Assembly (NCBI GenBank): GCA_964453155.1
Contig: CAYVQU010000004.1
Coordinates: forward strand, 1-64,000
From: CAYVQU01 sp964453155
Lineage (GTDB): Bacteria > Chloroflexota > Anaerolineae > Anaerolineales > UBA11858
Length of the DNA: 64,000 nt
Direction: 5' to 3'
In this document: positions 57,496-64,000 of the stretch, piece after piece
Numbering within the stretch: the first letter of the stretch is position 1
Layout: every line of letters begins with the position of its first letter
Notes under the pieces: model-generated
What the model saw: the letters and a program-made list of their open reading frames with translations, nothing else
The model's database searches: none
What the model was told of the DNA's origin: nothing
Position numbers and translations under genes: made by a program

Positions 57496-58434
57496 ATGTC
57501 TGAGAAGAATGGCAACCAAATAAAAACACTAATCATTGGCTCTGGTCCGGCGGGTCTGTCGGCCGCGTTATATACGGCCCGCGCCAATTTAGAACCAGTC
57601 GTATTAACTGGCATGGAAATGGGCGGGCAAGTTTCGTTAACGCACCTGGTGGAAAATTATCCCGGTTTTCCGGATGGAATATCGGGCCAGGCAATGGTAG
57701 AAGCCTTTAAACAACAAGCTGAAAAATTTGGTACCAAGACCATTTTTGACCTGGCGACTGAGATTGATTTCTCTCAGCGGCCGTTTAAAGTCAAAACTTA
57801 TGGGGAAGAACTCCTGGCCGAAACGCTCATCTTGACAACTGGGGCCACCCCGCGCCACTTAGATGTTCCTGGCGAGGTGGAGTTCACCGGTAAAGGCGTT
57901 TCCTACTGTGGGACTTGTGACGGGCACTTTTTCCAGGGTAAAGATGTCGTCGTCGTTGGCGGTGGTGATAGTGCCCTTGAGGAAGCCCTTTTCCTAACAC
58001 GTTACGTCAACTCCGCCACGATCATTCACCGCCGAGATGAATTACGGGCAGGTGCTTTGCTTCAACAGCGAGCGTTTAATAACCCCAAAATCAAATTTAT
58101 TTGGGATACGGTTGTTACTGAGATCGCGGGCGATGGCGTTGTTGATCGGGTTAAATTGCATAACAAGAAAACGGGTGAAGATTCTGAATTTGAAACCGAA
58201 GGTGTGTTTATTTTCATCGGCCATATTCCGAACACGGATTTATATAAAGACAAGCTGGACATGGACGAAAATGGTTATTTAATCGTGGATAAGTTTATGC
58301 AAACCAATATCCCCGGTGTGTATGCAGCAGGTGAAGTCGCAGATTCACATTTTCGGCAAGTTATTACTTCTGCAGGGATGGGCGCGGCGGCTGGGATGCA
58401 GGCGATCCGGTTCCTCGAGGAGCATGAAGAATAA
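57496..58434 (+). CDS. trxB: Thioredoxin reductase (NADPH)
   Basis: A 312-residue FAD enzyme: 'IIGSGPAGLSAALYTARAN' (FAD), redox 'SYCGTCDGHFF' (Cys138, Cys141), 'VVVGGGDSALEEALFLTRY' (NADPH) and 'GVYAAGEVADSHFRQVITSA' (FAD). The middle Ala of the common CATC is Gly-Thr here (CGTC). It reduces thioredoxin. The 282-base gap before it holds the pnp terminator, TAGAAT (57452-57457) with TGG ahead, and AGGAG. Followed by a terminator; single gene. Confidence 0.95.
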   Translation: MSEKNGNQIKTLIIGSGPAGLSAALYTARANLEPVVLTGMEMGGQVSLTHLVENYPGFPDGISGQAMVEAFKQQAEKFGTKTIFDLATEIDFSQRPFKVKTYGEELLAETLILTTGATPRHLDVPGEVEFTGKGVSYCGTCDGHFFQGKDVVVVGGGDSALEEALFLTRYVNSATIIHRRDELRAGALLQQRAFNNPKIKFIWDTVVTEIAGDGVVDRVKLHNKKTGEDSEFETEGVFIFIGHIPNTDLYKDKLDMDENGYLIVDKFMQTNIPGVYAAGEVADSHFRQVITSAGMGAAAGMQAIRFLEEHEE

Positions 58435-58448
58435 CCAATACCCGTAGC

Positions 58449-58492
58449 AAAAATCCCGCTGGAAAACGTAAAATCTTCAGCGGGATTTTTTT
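58449..58492 (+). terminator. Terminator after trxB
   Basis: AAAAATCCCGCTG (58449-58461) pairs with CAGCGGGATTTTT (58478-58490) and continues in T-run. Confidence 0.88.
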
Positions 58493-58608
58493 ATTTTGCA
58501 GGATTGTAAGGCGTGGTACGAATTAGGGGGTGTATTCTTGGTGGTTAGGCTTTATAATATTCGGGTCGAAAATAATTGATCGGGCATTTAATTGTAATTG
58601 AAAGGGTG

Positions 58609-58977
58609 ATGATGTCGGGAAAAAGAGTGCTTTTAATTGAAGATAATGTGACTTTAGCCATCGGTCTCGAAACATGTCTGAAGGCCAATGGCTACCAGGT
58701 TCAACGCGTGATGAATGGACGGGATGCCGTCACTGCCTGTCAGCAAAACTTACCCAATTTGGTCGTTACGGATGTGATGATGCAGCACATGGACGGATTG
58801 ACTTTTTTACAGCATCTCCGTAACCTTTCCAAGGGCGATGAACTGCCCGTAATTGTGATCTCGGGAATGGCCGACCAGTACTCTATTGAAGAGATCAAGG
58901 CTCTCGGGGTCGATCAAATCTTAACCAAACCTTTTTCGTTGGATACATTTTTGAAAGCTGTCCAGGCTCATCTTTAG
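58609..58977 (+). CDS. Single-domain response regulator
   Basis: A 122-residue receiver domain without output module: 'VLLIEDNVTLAIGL' (acidic pocket), 'NLVVTDVMMQHMDGLTF' (phospho-acceptor Asp55), 'VIVISGMAD' (Ser) and 'QILTKPFS' (Lys). Starts at ATG-ATG with AAAGGG ahead. TATAAT (58553-58558) is a possible -10. No histidine kinase is adjacent, so its partner is elsewhere, and it may act by protein contact like CheY or Spo0F. Confidence 0.88.
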   Translation: MMSGKRVLLIEDNVTLAIGLETCLKANGYQVQRVMNGRDAVTACQQNLPNLVVTDVMMQHMDGLTFLQHLRNLSKGDELPVIVISGMADQYSIEEIKALGVDQILTKPFSLDTFLKAVQAHL

Positions 58978-59010
58978 ATTTATGCTTACAGAATTTTAAT
59001 TTAATAAAAC

Positions 59011-59042
59011 AACACCCTTCCGAAATTTTGGAAGGGTGTTTT
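59011..59042. terminator. Bidirectional terminator
   Basis: AACACCCTTCC (59011-59021) pairs with GGAAGGGTGTT (59030-59040), with A-run before and T-run after; between the response regulator and the convergent LysM gene. Confidence 0.85.
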
Positions 59043-59066
59043 AGTTTTCAGGATGAGACGAATATT

Positions 59067-60218
59067 CTAGGGTACTGGTGTTGATTCTTGGCCTTCACCT
59101 ATCCAGGTAAAAGCCCGGCGGGTGCTGCCAGCGCCCGCTGTGTCCCAGATTGGATTCCCGGCCTCATCCGTTCCAATTTGTCGGACAGCCATGACCCACC
59201 AACGATAAACATGAGGAACTTCATCTGTTGAACGGAATTCCGCGGGGACAGTATATTTGGTATCGTCCACATATCCAACCAATTTGCGGCCGGATCCATC
59301 GGTGATGTCTTCCACCGTCACAGCGTAGGCCTCATTATCATTGAGCGTGCCCACCGCGGCCCATTGGAGGACCACAGCCTCATCCGTGATCGCATAATGA
59401 GCCCCATCCACTGGTCGCAGCAATTCTGGTGCGGGATACGGTGGCGGTGGAGTAGGCGTTGGTGACGGTCCCGGAGTAGCAAATCGTTCACAGAGGGGAA
59501 TGATCAAATTTAATCCTGAGAAAACGATATTATTAACCATCCCATTGAATTCCTTAATGGCTTCCATCGGGACGTTGTAATTGGTCGAGATGCTGCTTAG
59601 AGTATCGTTTTCTTGTACAGTGTAATTTATCTTTTCACACGCGGCGATGGTCGCATCTAACCCACTCAAAGTGGCAGTGGGGAACGGGGTTGAAGTTGGG
59701 GTTGGGTACGGGATCAGCAATTTCTGGCCATCAAATAGAGTGGCACAATCGGCGGGTAAGTTATTTAGGCGAACAATGCTTTGTACCGAAATGTCAAAAG
59801 CCACTGCAATACCGCCGCAGGTATCACCAATCTTAACTACATAGGTAAAGGGTGTTGCGGTTGGTTCCGGGGTTGCCGTCGCGGTCGGGGTGACCGGGGT
59901 TGGAGTCAACGAGGGCGTCATTGTCAAAGTGACGGTCGGGGTTTCGGTAGGGACCACAATTTGATCCGTCTCTTGCAGGGCGTAGAAAACCATCCCAGCC
60001 CCAATTGCCAGGAACAAGGCTAATAACCCAATGATGATTGGCAAGCTCAACGTCACTGAGGGCATTCGACTGCCTCGAACGCTGGGAATTGCAGTCGGGC
60101 CGGTATCCCCAGTAGCTGCCAATGTGCTGCCGCACACCAGACAGCGGGTGGCATCTTCGCTCAGCCGGGTGCCACAGGTTGGACATAATTTTGTGGTAGA
60201 TGAATTATCAATTGTCAT
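59067..60218 (-). CDS. Zinc-ribbon, single-span membrane protein with two LysM domains
   Basis: About 383 residues from the ATG at 60218. A zinc ribbon ('CPTCGTRLSEDATRCLVCGS', four Cys) at 10-30, then a membrane helix at about 58-80, a Thr/Pro-rich linker, LysM 1 ('YVVKIGDTCGGIAVAFDISV') and LysM 2 ('YTVQENDTLSSISTNYNVPM'), a Pro linker, and a C-terminal domain ('AVVLQWAAVGTLNDNEAYAV') that looks fibronectin-like. Inside-out topology puts the zinc ribbon in the cytosol and the LysM domains outside, where they bind peptidoglycan or similar sugars. TGGTACAAT (complement of 60235-60243) gives a short leader. Function unknown. Confidence 0.8.
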   Translation of the reverse strand: MTIDNSSTTKLCPTCGTRLSEDATRCLVCGSTLAATGDTGPTAIPSVRGSRMPSVTLSLPIIIGLLALFLAIGAGMVFYALQETDQIVVPTETPTVTLTMTPSLTPTPVTPTATATPEPTATPFTYVVKIGDTCGGIAVAFDISVQSIVRLNNLPADCATLFDGQKLLIPYPTPTSTPFPTATLSGLDATIAACEKINYTVQENDTLSSISTNYNVPMEAIKEFNGMVNNIVFSGLNLIIPLCERFATPGPSPTPTPPPPYPAPELLRPVDGAHYAITDEAVVLQWAAVGTLNDNEAYAVTVEDITDGSGRKLVGYVDDTKYTVPAEFRSTDEVPHVYRWWVMAVRQIGTDEAGNPIWDTAGAGSTRRAFTWIGEGQESTPVP

Positions 60219-60391
60219 AAGTATCCTGGATTGGATTGTACCAATTCCATAAAAGTTCATACCAACTGGGTAGATTTCGGTAAATTGGGGATTCGTAACC
60301 TGATTTCCGATATTTACCCGAGCGGTGACAGCCTAGATTGTCAGGCCGCGGCGATTATACCCCCTTTCTGTAACCCTGCCAAACCGGATGG

Positions 60392-60397
60392 TATACT
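60392..60397 (+). promoter_or_regulatory. -10 box of a leaderless hemW mRNA
   Basis: TGG-TATACT (60389-60397), followed by exactly seven bases and the ATG at 60405. No ribosome site is present. Confidence 0.55.
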
Positions 60398-60404
60398 CCT
60401 GGTG

Positions 60405-61613
60405 ATGCAGCCCCATAGTATATATATTCATATCCCTTTTTGCCAAAAACGGTGTAGTTATTGTGATTTTAACACCTATGCCGGTCAAGGAAATCTTATT
60501 CCGGCCTACGTAGCCGCTGTGGAGAAAGAAATCCAGGTTTTTGCTTCCCAGGTAGCTACAGCTATTCCGGTTCAAACGATTTTCTTCGGGGGTGGCACAC
60601 CATCACTATTGTCGCTTGACCAGTTTGAACGAATTATGGCAATCGTGCGGTCGAATTTCAACTTAAAAACTGATCTTGAAGTCACCCTGGAAGCCAATCC
60701 TGGAACACTGACATTGGATTATTTAACCGCTATCCGCAGGATTGGCCTCAATCGCTTGAGTGTGGGGATGCAATCCGCGCTTCCAGCCGAGTTGGCCTTG
60801 TTGGATCGTCAACATTCCCATGAAGATGTTGTTCAGGCTGTTCAATGGGCCCGAGAAGCCGAATTTGAAAATCTCAGCCTCGATTTGATTTTTGGACTCC
60901 CCTCCCAAACCCTCGAAAACTGGGCCGATACGTTGAGACAGGCCTTAGATTTAAATCCCGATCATTTTTCGCTCTATGCTTTGACGATCGAACCCGACAC
61001 ACCCCTCCATTCTTGGGTAACTGCTGGAACGGTCGCAGCCCCAGATCATGATTTAGCTGCCGAAATGTATGAACTCGCCAGTGAAAAATTGGCCACAGCC
61101 GAATTTATTCAATATGAAATTTCAAATTGGGCGCGGACAGATGATGAAAGCACGCCTTCCGAAATCCAAATTCCCCACTCTCCATTCAAATGCCATCATA
61201 ATCTACAGTATTGGCGGAATTTACCTTACATTGGTTTTGGGGCCGGTGCGCATGGTTTTGTGGGGGGGTATCGAACTGAGAATGTGCGGGGTTTGCAAGC
61301 CTATATTGCGGCTGTTGATGGATCAGATAAATTCATGGGAAATTTCCCGCGTACGCCAGCAACGAAAAAATTAAACCGGATTGATTTTGAAACTGAGATG
61401 CGGGAGACGATGATGATGGGCTTGCGGTTGACTACTGAAGGGGTCTCGGATGATCAGTTTAAGCTGCGTTTTGGCAAGTCTTTGGGTGTCGTCTTTAAGC
61501 CAGAAATCGAAAAATTGGTCGATTGGGGGTTGTTGGAATGGGCCGGTGACCGTATCCGTCTGACATCCAAAGGGCGCTTAGTGGGGAATCAGGTGTTTTT
61601 AGAATTTATCTAA
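60405..61613 (+). CDS. hemW: HemW-like radical SAM protein
   Basis: A 402-residue radical SAM protein. 'HIPFCQKRCSYCDFNTY' is the CxxxCxxC cluster site followed by Asp-Phe, 'FFGGGTPSLL' and 'EANPGTL' bind SAM, and 'RLSVGMQSALPAELALLDR' and the C-terminal HemN_C domain ('METRMRETMMMGLRL'-like 'FETEMREMMMGLRLTTEGVS' region) are typical. HemW is a haem chaperone and lacks the oxygen-independent coproporphyrinogen oxidase activity of HemN; the fourth Cys of HemN-type CxxCxC is absent. The upstream in-frame ATG at 60231 precedes the promoter and is rejected. Confidence 0.9.
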   Translation: MQPHSIYIHIPFCQKRCSYCDFNTYAGQGNLIPAYVAAVEKEIQVFASQVATAIPVQTIFFGGGTPSLLSLDQFERIMAIVRSNFNLKTDLEVTLEANPGTLTLDYLTAIRRIGLNRLSVGMQSALPAELALLDRQHSHEDVVQAVQWAREAEFENLSLDLIFGLPSQTLENWADTLRQALDLNPDHFSLYALTIEPDTPLHSWVTAGTVAAPDHDLAAEMYELASEKLATAEFIQYEISNWARTDDESTPSEIQIPHSPFKCHHNLQYWRNLPYIGFGAGAHGFVGGYRTENVRGLQAYIAAVDGSDKFMGNFPRTPATKKLNRIDFETEMRETMMMGLRLTTEGVSDDQFKLRFGKSLGVVFKPEIEKLVDWGLLEWAGDRIRLTSKGRLVGNQVFLEFI

Positions 61614-61677
61614 CCAGAGAAGACGCAAAAGTTTATCAAGAATCCAGAAAGTATCTCCTGGTTTCCTCAGATCAAGG

Positions 61678-62691
61678 TCAAACTTGGCGGTTAAGGAGTT
61701 GGTCTGCCAATTCGTGGAGGGCTTTGCCAGCCACCCCTTGGGGGTTCGCTTTTCCAAGCGCGGCGAGGGCGGTTTGCGTCAAGCGATCGGCCTCATCTTG
61801 AGCAAAATTTCGCGCACCTTCTGCTTCGAGTTGGGCGGCAATTTCGGAGACTTCGGTGGGCAAAATAGGTCCAGCATTCCACCGGGCGGCGAATTCGCCT
61901 CCGGCTTCTAAGCCAAATAATACGGGCAGGGATTTTTTCCCGGAAACCAAATCGGAGGCGTTAGATTTCCCAATTTGGCCCGCGTCCCCCCAAATTCCGA
62001 GAATATCATCTAATACTTGAAAGGCCAGCCCCAAATTGAGTCCAAAGTCACGATAAGCTGTGTGAGTCTTTTCATCCACCCCTGCAGCCAAAGCCCCCAG
62101 CGCGGTACAGGCGGCGATCAGCGCGGCGGTTTTTCCGGTAATCATGGGCCAATAATCGGTAATTGTGAGATCAGCCCTGGTTTCGTAGGAAATGTCTAAA
62201 TACTGTCCTTGGGTGAGAGTCAGGCAGGTTTCCTGGAGTATCTGGGTGGCCGCCAAGGTGATTTCTGGCGTTGAAGTTTCATGTAAGCGCAACAAGGCCA
62301 AATGCGCCAGGCTGAACATGGCATCACCAGTGTTGATGGCCTGCGGTACGCCCCATTTGGTCCAGGCTGTTGAGCGGCCGCGCCGTAACGGGCTGTTATC
62401 CTCGATGTCATCGTGGAGTAATGAGAAATTGTGAATTAGTTCGATGCCGGCTGCAGCTGGTAGGGCGTTTTGCCATTCTCCGCCCGCAGCTGCCGCGGTT
62501 AGTATTACCAGAATCGGCCGAATTCGTTTGCCGCTGGCTTTTGGTCCGGCGCCTTCACCTTCCCAGCCGAGATGATAGGCCATGATATGGTGGAGTTCTT
62601 GGAACGGCGATTCGTTGATCCGGTTGAGAGCCAGTTTGAGTTCAGTTTCGATGGCTGGCAGATAAGTGGCGGTGAGTTGAGAGAGGCTCAT
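61678..62691 (-). CDS. Polyprenyl (geranylgeranyl-type) diphosphate synthase
   Basis: A 337-residue trans-prenyltransferase. 'LLHDDIEDNSPLRRGRSTAW' is the first Asp-rich motif (DDIED), 'FQVLDDILGIWGDAGQIGKS' the second (DDILG, last Asp replaced by Gly as in actinobacterial IdsA-like enzymes), and 'SGKKSLPVLFGLE' follows. It condenses IPP with allylic diphosphates; chain length cannot be read with certainty. It overlaps the isomerase gene by 4 bases (ATGA), so isomerase and synthase form one unit for isoprenoid supply. Confidence 0.9.
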   Translation of the reverse strand: MSLSQLTATYLPAIETELKLALNRINESPFQELHHIMAYHLGWEGEGAGPKASGKRIRPILVILTAAAAGGEWQNALPAAAGIELIHNFSLLHDDIEDNSPLRRGRSTAWTKWGVPQAINTGDAMFSLAHLALLRLHETSTPEITLAATQILQETCLTLTQGQYLDISYETRADLTITDYWPMITGKTAALIAACTALGALAAGVDEKTHTAYRDFGLNLGLAFQVLDDILGIWGDAGQIGKSNASDLVSGKKSLPVLFGLEAGGEFAARWNAGPILPTEVSEIAAQLEAEGARNFAQDEADRLTQTALAALGKANPQGVAGKALHELADQLLNRQV

Positions 62692-63713
62692 AAGGATTTA
62701 ATTTTTGAAGGAAGCTGATCAAGATTGGCTGATCCAGTCGCAAACATCGTGACCTGGATTTCACGTTGAATTTCCTGGATGGTTTGAATAATCGCCTCAA
62801 TGGAAATATTCGCAGCTTTGAGGAACGGTCCGGCTAAACCGCCCATTGTGGCCCCCAGCGCGACAGATTTGGCAAGGTCTAATCCGGTTTTCAGCCCTCC
62901 AGAGGCAATCACCGGGATCGCCGGATCAACCTGGCGGACATTCTGGATTGAATCGGAAGTTGGAATGCCCCAATCGAGGAAAGCCGCCGCCAACCGGCGT
63001 TGACTGTCGGTCTCGGCCCGGTGCATTTCGACTTGCGTCCAGGAGGTGCCGCCTGCACCTGCGACGTCGATGGCTGACACACCCGCCTCAATAAGCTGCC
63101 GGGCGGTATCGGTTGAAATCCCCCAGCCTACTTCTTTAGCGATCACCGGAACTGGGAAATTTCGGCAAACAGCTTCGATTTTTTTAAGTAAACCGCCAAA
63201 ATGAGTATCCCCTTCGGGTTGGACGGCTTCTTGGAGGGGATTCAAATGCAGAATCAGCGCATCGGCCGCGATCATTTCAACCGCGCGTAAACAATGATCC
63301 CGGGAATAGCCGTAATTCAGCTGAATTGCCCCCAAATTAGCAAACAACAATATATCTGGAGCCGCCTCCCGGACCTGGAAGGTAGCAGCCAGTTCCGGAT
63401 TTTCAATTGCGGCTCGCTGGGAGCCTAATCCCATGGCGATCCCGGTTTCCTGGGCGGCGGTGGCTAACCGGCGGTTGAGTTCACCGGCCTCGGTTGTGCC
63501 CCCTGTCATGGAGGAAATTAGGATCGGGGCTGATAATTTTTTCCCAAATAAATCAACTGAAAGGGCAATATCTTCCAGGTCGATTTCCGGCAGGGCCGCA
63601 TGGGTAAAATGATACCGTTCCAACCCAGTAGTCAGGCCGGAACGGACGTCTTCTTCTAAGTTTATTCGAATGTGGTCAGCTTTCCGGGAACTGGTTTGCG
63701 TAACTTTTGCCAT
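62688..63713 (-). CDS. fni: Isopentenyl-diphosphate delta-isomerase, type 2 (FMN)
   Basis: A 341-residue FMN- and NADPH-dependent isomerase of IPP and DMAPP. 'RKADHIRINLEEDV' at the N-terminus, 'LISSMTGGTTEAGELNRRLA', 'MGLGSQRAAIENPE', 'HLNPLQEAVQPEGDTHFGGL' and 'VAGAGGTSWTQVE' are the type 2 signatures. A promoter with TTGACA and TAAGAT 17 bases apart (63741-63769) lies upstream; AGGAAC precedes the ATG. Confidence 0.94.
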   Translation of the reverse strand: MAKVTQTSSRKADHIRINLEEDVRSGLTTGLERYHFTHAALPEIDLEDIALSVDLFGKKLSAPILISSMTGGTTEAGELNRRLATAAQETGIAMGLGSQRAAIENPELAATFQVREAAPDILLFANLGAIQLNYGYSRDHCLRAVEMIAADALILHLNPLQEAVQPEGDTHFGGLLKKIEAVCRNFPVPVIAKEVGWGISTDTARQLIEAGVSAIDVAGAGGTSWTQVEMHRAETDSQRRLAAAFLDWGIPTSDSIQNVRQVDPAIPVIASGGLKTGLDLAKSVALGATMGGLAGPFLKAANISIEAIIQTIQEIQREIQVTMFATGSANLDQLPSKIKSL

Positions 63714-63740
63714 GTGTAAGTGTTCCTGTGGGGTGAAGTT

Positions 63741-63813
63741 ATCTTACCAGTCTGATTCAGGCCTGTCAACAAACTTTGCTGGTGCTTGACAGAATAAAAC
63801 CCCTGGGTAAAAT
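63741..63813. promoter_or_regulatory. Divergent promoters of fni and the acyl carrier protein gene
   Basis: Minus strand: TTGACA (complement of 63764-63769), 17 bases, TAAGAT (complement of 63741-63746) with TGG ahead. Plus strand: TTGACA (63786-63791), 16 bases, TAAAAT (63808-63813), the same form as the pyr promoter. The two -35 boxes are 16 bases apart. Confidence 0.8.
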
Positions 63814-63888
63814 TGCTTGAGTGTAGACAAAAAGTCGGGACTACTCAGCTCCCATAAAAAAAACTACAATTTCCTTGAGGAGGAACCC

Positions 63889-64000
63889 ATGTCTGACGAA
63901 GTTTTTGGAAAAATTAAAGAGATTATTGTTGAATTGTTAGATGTTGAAGAAGAAAAGGTCACCCTTGCAGCCCGATTCCGTGAGGATTTAGAAGCTGATT
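63889..64000 (+). CDS. acpP: Acyl carrier protein, cut by the window end
   Basis: The first 37 residues ('MSDEVFGKIKEIIVELLDVE', 'EEKVTLAARFREDLEAD') end one codon before the expected Ser of the DSL phosphopantetheine site. A strong GAGGAGGAA ribosome site lies six bases before the ATG, and the promoter is consensus. ACP carries growing acyl chains in fatty-acid synthesis. The stop lies outside the window. Confidence 0.9.
   Translation, partial: MSDEVFGKIKEIIVELLDVEEEKVTLAARFREDLEAD

Noticed and set aside
1..64000. tRNA, rRNA, transposase or prophage genes
   Set aside because: No GGTTCGAATCC-type T-arm with a partner acceptor stem, no rRNA words and no transposase or phage motifs were seen on reading both strands; a covariance-model search was not possible.

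Overview
The window looks like a chromosomal stretch of a Chloroflexota bacterium, most likely of the Anaerolineae. This is inferred from gene content and layout and is not proven by a marker gene. Base composition is near balanced, genes are dense on both strands, and the mix is mostly housekeeping: a nusA-infB cluster without rimP, a DHH-CBS-CCA fusion nucleotidyltransferase, type 2 IPP isomerase with a prenyl synthase, a pyrF-pyrE fusion, and a Ser/Thr kinase-STAND-TPR regulator. I see no rRNA, tRNA, CRISPR array, transposase or prophage.

Layout. 0.1-3.3 kb: two tandem AI-2E-type permeases and a family 2 glycosyltransferase. 3.4-5.8 kb (minus): SRPBCC protein and a DUF2878/DUF1475/DegV operon behind a consensus promoter. 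6-7.5 kb: fold-type II PLP enzyme of unknown substrate. 7.6-15.5 kb: SWIM-SNF2 helicase, unknown conserved-looking protein, secreted EEP-family nuclease or phosphatase, and a superfamily 2 helicase with two membrane segments; this is the best candidate for an uncharacterised system. 15.6-26.2 kb: RraA-like protein, STAS-like protein, HtpG, MFS exporter, membrane protein, SurE, giant kinase regulator, 2-hydroxyacid dehydrogenase. 26.2-31.2 kb: de novo pyrimidine operon pyrC-pyrB-pyrFE-pyrD behind a strong promoter and two tandem intrinsic terminators, which look like an attenuator. 31.2-37 kb: split permease pair, two DUF3048 lipoproteins, small membrane proteins. 37-41.8 kb (minus): TPP riboswitch, thiamine pyrophosphokinase and a ThiBPQ-type transporter. 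41.8-52.4 kb (minus): nusA, rnpM(ylxR), infB, rbfA, nrnA, truB, ribF, preceded by the CCA fusion gene. 52.5-58.4 kb (plus): MazG-like, LOG-family, AlkD-like, rpsO, pnp, trxB. 58.6-64 kb: response regulator, LysM protein, HemW, prenyl synthase, IPP isomerase and the start of an acyl carrier protein gene cut by the window edge.

The most striking feature of the non-coding DNA is a recurring class of intergenic arrays built on a strict or near-strict 7-base period. The words differ at each locus, and in many cases the 5' half is the inverted complement of the 3' half, so the array folds into a hairpin. At least ten occur, several inside operons, and some run into the 3' ends of coding sequences. 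A related 28-base perfect palindrome lies in frame inside the pyrF part of pyrFE and shares its arm with a palindrome after pyrD. A second theme is transcription starts placed at or very near start codons: three genes have a -10 box exactly 7 bases before the ATG, suggesting leaderless mRNAs.
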